From Cognataquiflexum gelatinilyticum (GTDB lineage Bacteria > Bacteroidota > Bacteroidia > Cytophagales > Cyclobacteriaceae): 64,000 nucleotides of DNA. Where the stretch lies: positions 434,001-498,000 of the forward strand of contig NZ_JANAEZ010000003.1 of assembly GCF_024813435.1 (NCBI RefSeq), in the 5' to 3' direction. A program made the translations under genes and the position numbers. The notes under the pieces are model-generated. The model saw only the letters and a list, made by a program, of their open reading frames with translations. It was not told the origin of the DNA and did not search any database. Positions within the stretch are counted from its first letter, which is position 1. Every line of letters starts with the position of its first letter. Of this stretch, positions 17,109 to 26,249 are shown piece after piece.

Positions 17109-18031
17109 TTGTTTTTTTTGTACAAGACCTGCATCATCCCATCTTTGAGTCCCACATCAGGTACCATCATTTTTTTGGAATTGGCTGCTGACATCGCAGC
17201 AAGGTAGATTTTTGTGGCAGGAATTATAACGTCTGCCCTGTCAGGATTGAGGTTGAGTTTGTTAATCCTATCTTCATAAGAATAGGACTCAAGAAAGGCT
17301 TGTACTTCTTTGATTTTTTCTATGCCTAAGCTCCGCACATTTTTCCTTGGATTGGTGAGCTCCAGTATTTTGTTGATGTTTCCACCTGTGCCGATACAGG
17401 TAATATTATCCTGTTTGGTCACATGGTCAGTGATGAATTTATTCATGCTTTTCCATACTGATACTGGAATATTGTCATCCAAAGCCCTAACAGAGCCAAT
17501 TTTAAAGGATTTGGTTGCGATCTTTTCCTTATTGATATAAATATTCAATTCAGTGCTTCCTCCTCCTACATCTATATGCAGGTAGGATTTTTCATCAATT
17601 GATCCACCAAGCGCCATATTGATCAACTCCGCTTCGTGGTTTCCATCGATGATATTGATTTTCATACCAATATCCTCTTTTATTTCATCACATATTTCCC
17701 GCCCATTCATGGATTCTCTCATTGCGGAGGTTGCGCAGGCCATGTAGTCATCCACTTCATACAGGTCAATGAGAAGCTTGAAAGCCTTCATCAATTTGAT
17801 AAATTTCAGGCGGTTTTTGTCGGAAATTTTTTGGGTATGGAACACATCAAGACCCAATCGAAGCGGAAATCTCAGGTATTCTAATTTTTTGAAATTCGCA
17901 ATTCCTTCGTAGTGGGTGACGTAGGTGATTTGTAATCTGATGGCATTGGAGCCTATATCAACTGCTGCTAATCTCAATTCTTGTTGTCTTAAATCAAATT
18001 CCTCTCTGAATCGAAATACTAATTTACCCAA
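17093..18031 (-). CDS. ppx: Exopolyphosphatase / pppGpp phosphohydrolase family (Ppx/GppA)
   Basis: An ASKHA-fold phosphatase that removes terminal phosphates from polyphosphate and/or converts pppGpp to ppGpp. Of 312 residues, the phosphate-1 motif AAVDIGSNAIRL is near 22-33 and the phosphate-2 motif HIDVGGGSTEL near 152-162, with CIGTGGNI near 212. This is the short single-domain form without the C-terminal HD-type extension of E. coli Ppx. It is convergent with ppk1. Ppx versus GppA activity cannot be separated by sequence alone; the neighbour favours polyphosphate. Confidence 0.92.
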   Translation of the reverse strand: MGKLVFRFREEFDLRQQELRLAAVDIGSNAIRLQITYVTHYEGIANFKKLEYLRFPLRLGLDVFHTQKISDKNRLKFIKLMKAFKLLIDLYEVDDYMACATSAMRESMNGREICDEIKEDIGMKINIIDGNHEAELINMALGGSIDEKSYLHIDVGGGSTELNIYINKEKIATKSFKIGSVRALDDNIPVSVWKSMNKFITDHVTKQDNITCIGTGGNINKILELTNPRKNVRSLGIEKIKEVQAFLESYSYEDRINKLNLNPDRADVIIPATKIYLAAMSAANSKKMMVPDVGLKDGMMQVLYKKNKNKRL

Positions 18032-18129
18032 AAAACTCTTGGCAGTTTACAAACTATTCAATTTTTTGGGACTTTGTTTTTATCCGAATACATAGGAACT
18101 CAAACAAATCTGAGTGGTTTTGGAATAAA

Positions 18130-18411
18130 TCACATTTTTTGATAATAATGTTTCCTGAGCCTTTTCTTGACTCTGAAAAAACTGTATATCCCCAAAATCA
18201 AGGTTCCCAAACTCAAAGCAAAAGCTACCCATCCCAAATTTCTAACATGTTGCAGTGCATTTACTTCCATCAGGGCAGTGCCACTCACCAAAAAATACAG
18301 AGATGTTCTGATAAAGGATAGTAAAGTCCGGTCATTGGCAAGATAGGTTCTTTGTCTGGCCAAATAGTCCCTTACAATCAAGTCCTGTTCTGATAAATTT
18401 TCTTTTTCCAT
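18130..18411 (-). CDS. DUF202 small membrane protein (YidH-like)
   Basis: A 93-residue protein with the DUF202 signature RTYLANDRTLLSFIRTSL near 20-37 followed by two hydrophobic helices (about 35-53 and 62-80) and a basic tail (VKKRLRKHYY). Function is unknown for the family; it sits in the inner membrane. It is 98 bases upstream of ppx on the same strand and may share its transcript. DUF202 is fused in eukaryotes to VTC polyphosphate polymerase, which makes the placement beside ppk1/ppx suggestive, but this is inference. Confidence 0.88.
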   Translation of the reverse strand: MEKENLSEQDLIVRDYLARQRTYLANDRTLLSFIRTSLYFLVSGTALMEVNALQHVRNLGWVAFALSLGTLILGIYSFFRVKKRLRKHYYQKM

Positions 18412-18589
18412 TGCTGATTAAATAATTCCGAGTGCAAAGAAAGCCTATTTTCAGCTTATATATCCGTGATTTTACACACAAACCCAGTATTTATTGATTC
18501 TTCAAAAATTATTTCAAGGTTTTATTACTTTTGGCTTTTGAAGAAAATTGACAAGAAAGGGCATAAATTGCCATGGTAACAAGAATTAA

Positions 18590-19081
18590 ATGAAGAATCC
18601 AGACAGGCCTCATTTTGATGATATTTATATGGAGTTGGCGGTCAATTTGGCCAAAAGATCTCACTGTATCAAAAAGCATGTTGGCGCAGTATTGACCAAG
18701 GACACAAGAATTATTTCTATCGGATACAACGGACCTCCTGCAGGCACGCATAATTGTGATGAAGAATTTCCGGATACGGGCTGTGCAAGAGACAGTAAAG
18801 GAAGCTGCACACTAGCTTTGCATGCCGAGCAAAATGCCATTCTTTATGCCGTCAAAAACAGCACCTCGGTGGAAGGATCAACATTGTATGTGACTTTGGC
18901 ACCATGTCTTGCATGTGCCCGGATTATTTTTTCGATGGGAATTGCCAAGGTAGTATACATGTATTCCTATGCAGAGTACAAAGGTTTACCTTTCGATGAG
19001 GGATTGGAATTTCTAAAAAAATTCGGTGTAGAGGTTTTCAAATATGACAAAGATGTGATTTTTGAAGACCCGCTGATTTAA
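18590..19081 (+). CDS. dCMP deaminase family protein (ComEB-like)
   Basis: A zinc-dependent cytidine/deoxycytidylate deaminase of 163 residues. The zinc site and catalytic glutamate are seen as LHAEQNAI near residues 82-89 and PCLACARI near 106-113. Additional cysteines in THNCDEEFPDTGCARD near 52-67 match the structural zinc of dCMP deaminases. The likely role is dCMP to dUMP for thymidylate synthesis. Its stop codon overlaps the stop of convergent murB by four bases (19078-19081). Confidence 0.93.
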   Translation: MKNPDRPHFDDIYMELAVNLAKRSHCIKKHVGAVLTKDTRIISIGYNGPPAGTHNCDEEFPDTGCARDSKGSCTLALHAEQNAILYAVKNSTSVEGSTLYVTLAPCLACARIIFSMGIAKVVYMYSYAEYKGLPFDEGLEFLKKFGVEVFKYDKDVIFEDPLI

Positions 19082-20091
19082 AGAAAATTGACTTCCGGTT
19101 GGAGAGGCACATTGAATTTATTCAGGACTGATTCTTGGATCCTTAAGCTCAGTTCTTTGATGTCATTTCCTTCACCTCCACCGTAATTTACCAAAACCAA
19201 AGGCTGAAATTGGTGGACACCGATGTTTTCAAATTTTTTGCCTTTCCATCCTGTCTGTTCTATGAGCCAGGCAGCAGGGATTTTTACTCCTTCTTCATTT
19301 GGAAATCCCGGAACATTGGGGAATTCTGATTTTATGTTTTCAAAAATTGAAACTGGAACCGTAGGATTTTTGAAAAAGCTTCCTGCATTGCCTATATGCG
19401 CAGGGTCGGGCAATTTGCTCCTTCGGATATCAATGACTGCATCACTGATATCCTTTATGGTAGGTGATTCGATTCCTTTTTCTTTCAAAGTCTGTCTTAT
19501 GGCCCCATATTCAGCATGGATGACCGGGGATTTTGAAAGACGAAACACAACATGGGTTATGACATATTGTTCTTTTAAATCATTCTTAAAAACACTTTCC
19601 CTGTACCCAAACTTACATTCCTCGGAGTAGAATTTTCTGACTTCATTGGTATTCCTGTTTATTGCTTCCAGGTGGTCAAAAACTTCCTTGATCTCGATGC
19701 CATAAGCCCCGATATTTTGCATAGGAGACGCGCCTACTGTGCCCGGGATCAAGGACAGGTTTTCCACTCCGCCCCAGTTTTTTTGGATGCAATACAATAC
19801 GAATTCATGCCAGCTTTCTCCTGCACCCACTTTTACCAAAACCCCGTTTTCATCTTCTTCTATCAATTCAAAACCTTTGATCTCAATTTTAATCACCAAA
19901 GCCTCGAGATTCTTTGTCAAAAGAATATTGCTTCCCCCTCCCAGAATGAAGAGTGGGACATTCATTTCCTTCGATTTTTGGATAAGTTGTTTTACATCTT
20001 CAGTGGAGGTAGCTATAGCAAAAAATCTTGCATTTTTATCAATTCCAAAAGTGTTGAAAGGCAATAGAGAAATGTTTTCTTGTATATTCAT
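19078..20091 (-). CDS. murB: UDP-N-acetylenolpyruvoylglucosamine reductase
   Basis: NADPH- and FAD-dependent reduction giving UDP-N-acetylmuramic acid, the second committed step of peptidoglycan synthesis. I choose the ATG at 20091 (337 residues, beginning MNIQENISLLPFNTFGI) since an in-frame extension up to 20166 adds 25 residues with no family match. Landmarks: PLFILGGGSNIL near 47-58, GASPMQNIGAYGIEI near 116-130, the catalytic-serine block NAGSFFKNP near 235-243 and the C-terminal GGGEGNDI. Its length fits the long, E. coli-type MurB. Confidence 0.95.
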   Translation of the reverse strand: MNIQENISLLPFNTFGIDKNARFFAIATSTEDVKQLIQKSKEMNVPLFILGGGSNILLTKNLEALVIKIEIKGFELIEEDENGVLVKVGAGESWHEFVLYCIQKNWGGVENLSLIPGTVGASPMQNIGAYGIEIKEVFDHLEAINRNTNEVRKFYSEECKFGYRESVFKNDLKEQYVITHVVFRLSKSPVIHAEYGAIRQTLKEKGIESPTIKDISDAVIDIRRSKLPDPAHIGNAGSFFKNPTVPVSIFENIKSEFPNVPGFPNEEGVKIPAAWLIEQTGWKGKKFENIGVHQFQPLVLVNYGGGEGNDIKELSLRIQESVLNKFNVPLQPEVNFL

Positions 20092-20168
20092 GGTGCTGAT
20101 CCGATGCTGCGAATTAAGCAAGAATTTGGTCAAATAGAAAGAATTGGACACTTTTAGAATCACCACCT

Positions 20169-21107
20169 ATGAAAGAAATGGTCATCAACGGGGTCAAGGT
20201 TAGACCCGGCCAATCCATGAATATTGACATCGCCATTGCGAGGCTCCCTACACATACTTTGATCGATCTTCCGATTTTTATCAACCGTGCAAAAGAAGAT
20301 GGGCCTGTTGTTTTGATATCAGGTGGAGTACATGGTGATGAGATCAACGGCATTGTGGCAGTAAGGAAGATGTTAGAGGAAAATCTAATTTCGCTGATGA
20401 AGGGGACGGTGATCTTTATGCCCTTGGTAAACGTTTATGGTTTTTTGAGCAGTTCGAGGACCTTTCCCGACGGAAGGGATTTGAACCGAAGTTTCCCGGG
20501 AAATAAAAAGGGTTCTTTGGCATCCCAGATTGCATTCATTTTGTCCAATGAGATTATTCCTTTGATTGATTATGGCATTGATTTTCATACAGGAGGAAGG
20601 ATGCTTTCCAACTATCCGCAGATCAGGGTGGATTATAAAGACAAAAAAGGGCTTGAACTAGCCACTGCTTTTGGTACCCATTATATCTTGAATTCGCCCC
20701 ATATTGATAAATCTTTTAGAAAAGAAGCCTATAAGCGTCGAAAACATATTTTGGTGTATGAAGGGGGAGAGTCTATGCGTTTGGATGAATATGCTGTGGA
20801 GGAAGCGCTTTTGGGTACACAGCGAATGCTTATTCATCTTGGGATGATGGAGGGTAATGTTACCCCAAAATCCACCATTATGATATCTGAAAGCTCATGG
20901 GTCAGGGCAAAAGTTTCAGGGATTTTTACCTCTACTGTCAAGCTAGGGGATGAAGTAAAGAAAGGCCAGATTTTAGCAAAAATCACAGACCCATATGGGC
21001 AAGTCAAAGTTCCTGTAAAAGCTACCCATAATGGACATGTGGTGGGCCTCAATAATAATCCTGTCGTCAATTCAGGAGATGCATTGGTACATGTAGGCAG
21101 GGTTTGA
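20169..21107 (+). CDS. Succinylglutamate desuccinylase/aspartoacylase-family (M14) zinc hydrolase
   Basis: A 312-residue M14-family amidohydrolase that cleaves an acyl-amino acid or related amide. The zinc ligands are in GGVHGDE near residues 52-58 (HxxE) and the third histidine in DFHTGG near 140; the substrate-binding DGRDLNRSFPG is near 98-108. The C-terminal 80 residues (VSGIFTSTVKLGDEVKKG onward) look like a barrel-sandwich (lipoyl-like) domain, usual in this subfamily. It is divergent from murB. A second, different M14 protein is encoded at 29421-30614. The substrate is unknown. Confidence 0.88.
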   Translation: MKEMVINGVKVRPGQSMNIDIAIARLPTHTLIDLPIFINRAKEDGPVVLISGGVHGDEINGIVAVRKMLEENLISLMKGTVIFMPLVNVYGFLSSSRTFPDGRDLNRSFPGNKKGSLASQIAFILSNEIIPLIDYGIDFHTGGRMLSNYPQIRVDYKDKKGLELATAFGTHYILNSPHIDKSFRKEAYKRRKHILVYEGGESMRLDEYAVEEALLGTQRMLIHLGMMEGNVTPKSTIMISESSWVRAKVSGIFTSTVKLGDEVKKGQILAKITDPYGQVKVPVKATHNGHVVGLNNNPVVNSGDALVHVGRV

Positions 21108-21129
21108 AATGATAAATTTTAAAAATAAA

Positions 21130-21166
21130 AAAGCCTGCAAATGATTAAAATCCATTTGCAGGCTTT
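21130..21166. terminator. Bidirectional hairpin terminator
   Basis: A perfect 14-bp inverted repeat (aaagcctgcaaatg / catttgcaggcttt) with a 9-base loop between the M14 gene and the convergent lipoprotein gene. The T tract is clear on the minus strand and shorter on the plus strand. Confidence 0.85.
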
Positions 21167-21183
21167 CCTTTAGGCAGATATTA

Positions 21184-21747
21184 TTATAGGTTTGAAACAA
21201 AATTTGGTAAGAAAAACTTACCCTCAGTGATCAATAGTGGAATTCTCTGGTCAAGAGGCCGCGGATCTGCCAGGTCAAACAAAACACCTTCAAATTCACC
21301 TGTCGAACCTTCGGTGGTAAAGTCTGTAATTTTGAAAGAACAATCATCAGCAGCTCCCGGATTTGAACTCTGTAGCAAAGTTGCTCCATATTCCTTGCCA
21401 TTTTCATCAAAATAGACCAAGGCTATAGAAGGGGCTAATGTTCCGTTTACCATGATTGGATTTTGCATAATATAAGTCAGTCCCAATTGGATTTGTTCTT
21501 GATTTCTAAAAGACATAATCATGGCATTTTTGCTTAAATTATCGCCAGTAACCATGTTAAATAGCGTAAATCTATTTGGCCCATCTTCAAGGAAGGTGAT
21601 TCCTGCATCGTTGTTGGCCTTGAATTCTTTCTGAACACCATTTACTTTGAAGCTATAGAAATAATTGGGTTTAGGTTCTTCTTTTTCACAGGAAGAAAAT
21701 GAAAACACTGCAATTAGCAATAGGATGGATAAGCCAATATTTTTCAT
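21184..21747 (-). CDS. Lipoprotein of unknown function
   Basis: A 187-residue predicted lipoprotein. The chosen start (MKNIGLSILLL) gives a normal signal peptide with lipobox FSSC at about residues 17-20, followed by EKEE; an in-frame extension upstream to 21810 would bury the signal peptide. The mature part contains FKVNGVQKEFKANNDAG, a pattern common in small Bacteroidota lipoproteins that carry a single beta-sandwich domain. I do not recognise a specific function. It is probably located at the outer membrane or periplasm. Confidence 0.75.
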   Translation of the reverse strand: MKNIGLSILLLIAVFSFSSCEKEEPKPNYFYSFKVNGVQKEFKANNDAGITFLEDGPNRFTLFNMVTGDNLSKNAMIMSFRNQEQIQLGLTYIMQNPIMVNGTLAPSIALVYFDENGKEYGATLLQSSNPGAADDCSFKITDFTTEGSTGEFEGVLFDLADPRPLDQRIPLLITEGKFFLPNFVSNL

Positions 21748-21893
21748 AATGAGGTTTATTTTTTTGAAATAACGGAAATTCTTGTGGGGAGGATGTTTTG
21801 CAAGGCACAAAAATAAGGTAAAAATTAAATTTATGTACCCTAATTATTTTCGTATTGGGTTTTTTAACATTAATCAAACAAATCCCAATAAAA

Positions 21894-21920
21894 AAGCCAC
21901 TCCTGATTCAGGAATGGCTT
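21894..21920 (-). terminator. Terminator after the phosphohexomutase gene
   Basis: Inverted repeat aagccactcctga / tcaggaatggctt with one mismatch and a minimal loop; the minus strand reads into TTTTTTATT. It lies 24 bases past the stop of the minus-strand mutase. Confidence 0.75.
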
Positions 21921-21944
21921 GATTTGATTTTTGTTATTCATTTT

Positions 21945-23678
21945 TTAACTAAAAAACTTCTTAAGTCCTTCGATTTTCCTTTCCAAAGAACCTTCCACTG
22001 CTTTGTAAGCTTCTTTGTTTGGAAGGGGTTCATTTACTGAGAAGTAGTACTTGATCTTCGGTTCTGTCCCTGAAGGCCTTGCTGAAATCTTGCTTCCATC
22101 GGCCAGATAAAATTGGATAACATTTGATTTATCCATTATTAAAGCCGATTCGGTCCCATTGACGATGTCATACACTTTGCTTTCTTTGACGTCAACTACT
22201 TTTACCACTTTCACACCGTTCATTTCGGTAGGTCTGTTCGTTCGGAATCCTGCCATTAGATGTTGGATCTGTTCAGCACCATCTTTGCCTTTTTTGGTAA
22301 CAGAGATCAGGGATTCCTTGTAGAAGCCAAACTGGGTATATATCTCTGCCAATACATTTTGGACAGTTTTACCTTGGGATTTGTAGTAGGCCACTATCTC
22401 AGAAACCATTGCACAGGCGGAAACTCCGTCTTTGTCTCTCACAAAATCGCCGACGAGATAACCGTAGCTTTCTTCGCCACCGCCGATAAATTGTTTTTTA
22501 CCCTCCAGATTTCTGATGATTTCTGCAATGTTTTTGAATCCTGTAAGAACCGAAAAGCAGGTGACCCCAAAACCTTTACAGATCTCATCTATGAGTTCTG
22601 TGGTCACTATGGTATTTACCATGAATTGGTTTCCGTCAAGTTTTCCAAGTTCTTTCCATTTGCTGAGTAGATAATAGGTCAGCAATGCACCTGTTTGGTT
22701 TCCATTCAGTAAATCATAACCTCCCTTACCATCCGGCACACAGGCTGCATAGCGGTCCCCATCTGGATCGCAAGCCAATACAAGTTCAGCGCCGGTTTTT
22801 TTGCCAAGATCAATAGCCATGGTCAGGGCTTCAGCTTCTTCGGGGTTAGGATAAATAACGGTTGGGAAAGTTCCGTCAGGTTGTTCCTGTTCTTTGACAA
22901 CATGAACATTTTCAAATCCAAAGGCTTTCAAGGCAGCAGGAACCATCTTGCCCGAAGCTCCATGAATAGGAGAGAAGACGATGGGCATGTTTTTCTGGGC
23001 CTGAATTTCATTTCTGGAAAGGCTTAGCTTTTTGACCAGATCCAAGTAGATTTTATCGAAATCTTCCTCAATATATTCGATAAGACTGTCATTTTTATTC
23101 CAGTTTACATCATCCATTGAAGTTATTTTCAAAACTTCATCAATGATATTTTTATCATGTGGGGCTACGACCTGTCCGCCGTCATCCCAATAAGCTTTGT
23201 AGCCGTTGTATTCCTTTGGATTATGAGATGCCGTGACCATTACACCACTTTTACATCCAAAATGGCGGATAGCAAAAGAAAGCATCGGGGTGGGCCGCAT
23301 TTCGCGGAAATATTTGACTTTGATGCCATTGGCTGTAAATACATTGGCTGTCGTTTCTGCAAAAAGCGTGTTGTTGATTCGGCAATCGTGCGTAATGGCC
23401 ACTTTGATATCTTCACCTGGAAAGCATTTCAATAAGTAATTTGCTAAACCCTGGGTAGCCATTGCTACGGTGTAGACATTCATTCTGTTAGAACCTACAC
23501 CCATTAAGCCTCTCAAACCTCCTGTACCAAACTCAAGATCTCTGTAAAAAGAATCAATCAATTCGGTTTTGTCAGGGGAATCAAGCAAAGCATGTATTTC
23601 TTTTTTACTCTTTTCGTCAATGTTACTGTTTAGCCAGCTGCTTGCTTTGGCTAGAATCATCGGATCTACTGTTGTCAT
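21945..23678 (-). CDS. Phosphoglucomutase/phosphomannomutase (alpha-D-phosphohexomutase)
   Basis: Interconverts hexose 1- and 6-phosphates. The 577-residue protein has all four signature blocks: the phosphoserine loop TASHNP (S151), the metal loop DPDGDR near 305-310, the sugar-binding GGEESYG near 394-400, and the phosphate-binding RPSGTEPKIKYY near 535-546. Length and motif order match the PgcA/YbbT-like long form widespread in Bacteroidota. Glucose versus mannose specificity is not decided by sequence. Preceded by a short gap and followed by its own terminator. Confidence 0.94.
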   Translation of the reverse strand: MTTVDPMILAKASSWLNSNIDEKSKKEIHALLDSPDKTELIDSFYRDLEFGTGGLRGLMGVGSNRMNVYTVAMATQGLANYLLKCFPGEDIKVAITHDCRINNTLFAETTANVFTANGIKVKYFREMRPTPMLSFAIRHFGCKSGVMVTASHNPKEYNGYKAYWDDGGQVVAPHDKNIIDEVLKITSMDDVNWNKNDSLIEYIEEDFDKIYLDLVKKLSLSRNEIQAQKNMPIVFSPIHGASGKMVPAALKAFGFENVHVVKEQEQPDGTFPTVIYPNPEEAEALTMAIDLGKKTGAELVLACDPDGDRYAACVPDGKGGYDLLNGNQTGALLTYYLLSKWKELGKLDGNQFMVNTIVTTELIDEICKGFGVTCFSVLTGFKNIAEIIRNLEGKKQFIGGGEESYGYLVGDFVRDKDGVSACAMVSEIVAYYKSQGKTVQNVLAEIYTQFGFYKESLISVTKKGKDGAEQIQHLMAGFRTNRPTEMNGVKVVKVVDVKESKVYDIVNGTESALIMDKSNVIQFYLADGSKISARPSGTEPKIKYYFSVNEPLPNKEAYKAVEGSLERKIEGLKKFFS

Positions 23679-23862
23679 CTGGGAAAAATTTTGAATGAGT
23701 TTCTAATTTAAATATTTCAATAAAATTACCTGCATTCCTTCTGTTAAAATCAGGAATTAATTAAAAAAAGAAGGGGAAAATTTCTCTCCCTATTCTCTTG
23801 GGACTTTCTGCTTTGCTGTAACTGACAAGTCAAAATAAGTCTGTCATGCCAATATCCATCCC

Positions 23863-24957
23863 TTAAAGATTACCCCTCAATTCCTGTTCTCTTTCGATGG
23901 CTTCAAATAATGCCTTGAAATTCCCTTTTCCGAATGACTTTGCGCCTTTTCTTTGGATGATTTCAAAGAACAGGGTAGGACGATCTTGAACAGGCTTTGT
24001 AAAAATCTGTAAGAGATAACCTTCCTCATCCCTGTCCACCAAAATGTTAAGGTCCTTTAGCGGCTTCAGCTCTTCTTCAATCTTTCCGACCCTATCCAAT
24101 AAATCGTCATAATAAGAGGCAGGTACTTCCAAAAACTCCACGCCTCTTTTCCTTAATTCTGAAACTGTATGGATGATGTCATCTGTCGCTATCGCCATGT
24201 GCTGCACACCGGGACCGTTGTAGAAGTCAAGGTATTCTTCAATCTGGGATTTCTTTTTGCCTTCAGCGGGTTCGTTGATAGGAAATTTGATAAAGCCATT
24301 TCCATTTGAGACCACCTTGGACATCAGGGCAGAATATTCTGTAGAAATATCTTTGTCATCAAATGTGATCAGCAATTCGAATCCCATTACTTTTTCATAA
24401 AAATCCACCCATTTGTTCATTTCTCCCCAACCAACATTGCCTACGCAATGGTCAATGTATTTCAGCCCAATGGGAGTTGCTTGATACTCACTTGTTCTTG
24501 GTTTATAACCGGGTAAAAAGACACCCTTATAATTTTTTCGCTCGACAAAAGTATGGATTGTCTCACCGTAAGTTTTGATGGAAGCTGTGACTACCTCGCC
24601 AAATTCATCTTTGTGTACTTTTGGTTCTTCATGCGGAATAGCGCCACGAGTCACTGTTTCGTTGAAGGATTTTGTAGCATCATCTACCCAAAGGGCCAAT
24701 ACCTTGACACCATCTCCATGTTTTTTGATGTGGTTCGCGATAGGATGTGTTTCTTTCAAAGGGGTTGTCAAAACGAGCCTTATTTTATCCTGCTTCAAGA
24801 CATAAGAGGCTCGGTCTCTGATACCAGTCTCAGGCCCGGCATAGGCTATCAGCTCGTAACCAAACGCATACTGATAAAAAAGAGAAGATTGCTTTGCATT
24901 GCCGACATAAAGTTCAACATAGTCTGTCCCGTTGATGGGAAGAAAATCCTGGTTCAT
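23863..24957 (-). CDS. hppD: 4-hydroxyphenylpyruvate dioxygenase
   Basis: Fe(II) dioxygenase that converts 4-hydroxyphenylpyruvate to homogentisate in tyrosine catabolism. The 364 residues form two vicinal-oxygen-chelate domains. The predicted iron ligands are H170 (YIDHCVGN), H253 (GVQHMAIA) and E332 (LFFEIIQR), in standard order and spacing, and the C-terminal gate helix GNFKALFEAIE is intact. It is monocistronic here; homogentisate dioxygenase is not in the window. With the glutaryl-CoA dehydrogenase and tryptophan dioxygenase at the window end it suggests aromatic amino acids are used as carbon. Confidence 0.95.
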   Translation of the reverse strand: MNQDFLPINGTDYVELYVGNAKQSSLFYQYAFGYELIAYAGPETGIRDRASYVLKQDKIRLVLTTPLKETHPIANHIKKHGDGVKVLALWVDDATKSFNETVTRGAIPHEEPKVHKDEFGEVVTASIKTYGETIHTFVERKNYKGVFLPGYKPRTSEYQATPIGLKYIDHCVGNVGWGEMNKWVDFYEKVMGFELLITFDDKDISTEYSALMSKVVSNGNGFIKFPINEPAEGKKKSQIEEYLDFYNGPGVQHMAIATDDIIHTVSELRKRGVEFLEVPASYYDDLLDRVGKIEEELKPLKDLNILVDRDEEGYLLQIFTKPVQDRPTLFFEIIQRKGAKSFGKGNFKALFEAIEREQELRGNL

Positions 24958-25029
24958 AATCTAAGAGTTTTTGGGTTTATTTTTTCTTGACTCAAATATA
25001 GGGAAATGGGGAGGAATTCGGGCAGGATT

Positions 25030-25110
25030 CAGAAAGCAGTTTTCAGTTTTCAGATGGCAATGATCAGTTGACAGTGTGTGTCGCAGGAAACGGTTATCAG
25101 GATACGGTTG
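25030..25110. repeat. Degenerate CAGTT/CAGT intergenic repeat
   Basis: The 266-base gap before the acyltransferase gene contains a string of cagtttt, cagttt, cagatggcaatgatcagttgacagtgtg units. A clearer version of the same motif is found at 49378-49474. No gene is seen. Confidence 0.45.
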
Positions 25111-25223
25111 TGGTTGAAGAGTCAAAATAGATTAGGATATCCATGATTGACAGTAGACCGTTTAGGAATTTGTTTTCCAATCTTCCCATTTTCTGTTCTT
25201 CAAATTTTGCAATTTTCGAATTC

Positions 25224-26231
25224 CTACTCCTGACCGTTACTGTTTGCCAAAAGGTAAATGATACCCAAAAATATCCAAGAGAGAGACCATTGCGTAAGGC
25301 CTAATTTGGGAAGCCCAAAAATTAGAAAGCCATACCAAAGCGGAATCATAACAAGACCGATTACAAATTTGAAAGTGGCATAAAAGACCAAATCCTTGAT
25401 TTTTGGCTGAATCCATAACCAAATCCAATAAACAGGAAAATGGAGGACCTTCATGACTTTGTTTGAAAAATAGGGTTTTGAATAGGTTTTGTCAGGATTT
25501 TTGTGATTTTTTGTGGATAAAAATTCCCTTACCTGATCTGGTTTGGTAAGGTCAATCCGGTTTTGGATGATTGCCTCTAAATCTTTTTCATAATTTTCTT
25601 CGGGAATTGAACTTACCAATGGTTCCAAAGCCCTGAATGCAGATGTCATCAGGGGTTCAAAGAGGGGAAAGTAATCCTTTGGTTGGATGGTTTTCCCAAA
25701 TACCAGGCTGACCTTACTACCTGAATAACGGTGATTACTGTAATTAATTCCCACTGGGAGGATGACCAAATCGAGTTCAGGTTCTTTTTCCAAGGTTTGA
25801 TAGGCAATCCGAGCAAATCCTTTTTTCAAAGGCCTTAGGTTCCTTTGGTTGCTGTGGTTGCCTTCAGCAAAGATCACAATGCTTCCTTTTTCCAACAGTA
25901 TGTTGACGCTCTTGTCAAAGGTTTCATTGTTTTTTTCCATGTTGTTGATACCGTCTCTCACTCTATAGATAGGGATCATTCTGATGAAGTCGAGCAATTT
26001 TGCAACGATTGACTTTTTGAAAACAGAAGCTCTGGTCAAAAAATGAGGCTTTAAGTTGGTGTGAGTAGCAATAAGGATCGGGTCGATCAAGGCATTCTGA
26101 TGGTTGGATACGATCAGGACAGCCTTTCCTTTTGGAATGTTTTCCTTTCCGTGTACCGTGATTTTAGAGAAATAAACATGAAGTGCTACTTTGACTATGA
26201 GCCTTAGGACGGCATTGAAAAGGTTTTTCAT
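25224..26231 (-). CDS. 1-acyl-sn-glycerol-3-phosphate acyltransferase-like membrane protein
   Basis: A 335-residue PlsC-type acyltransferase. The catalytic motif NHQNALID (HX4D-like) is near residues 43-50, and the second motif FAEGNHSNQRNL near 125-136. Unlike a plain PlsC it carries a C-terminal membrane region of about 90 residues with at least two hydrophobic helices (IPLWYGFLIFG and IFLGIIYLL). This long form is common in Bacteroidota. It starts 18 bases after the BASS transporter gene and is in the same orientation, so the two form an operon. Acyl acceptor is unknown. Confidence 0.88.
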   Translation of the reverse strand: MKNLFNAVLRLIVKVALHVYFSKITVHGKENIPKGKAVLIVSNHQNALIDPILIATHTNLKPHFLTRASVFKKSIVAKLLDFIRMIPIYRVRDGINNMEKNNETFDKSVNILLEKGSIVIFAEGNHSNQRNLRPLKKGFARIAYQTLEKEPELDLVILPVGINYSNHRYSGSKVSLVFGKTIQPKDYFPLFEPLMTSAFRALEPLVSSIPEENYEKDLEAIIQNRIDLTKPDQVREFLSTKNHKNPDKTYSKPYFSNKVMKVLHFPVYWIWLWIQPKIKDLVFYATFKFVIGLVMIPLWYGFLIFGLPKLGLTQWSLSWIFLGIIYLLANSNGQE

Positions 26232-26249
26232 GAATCTGATTTTTCTTGG

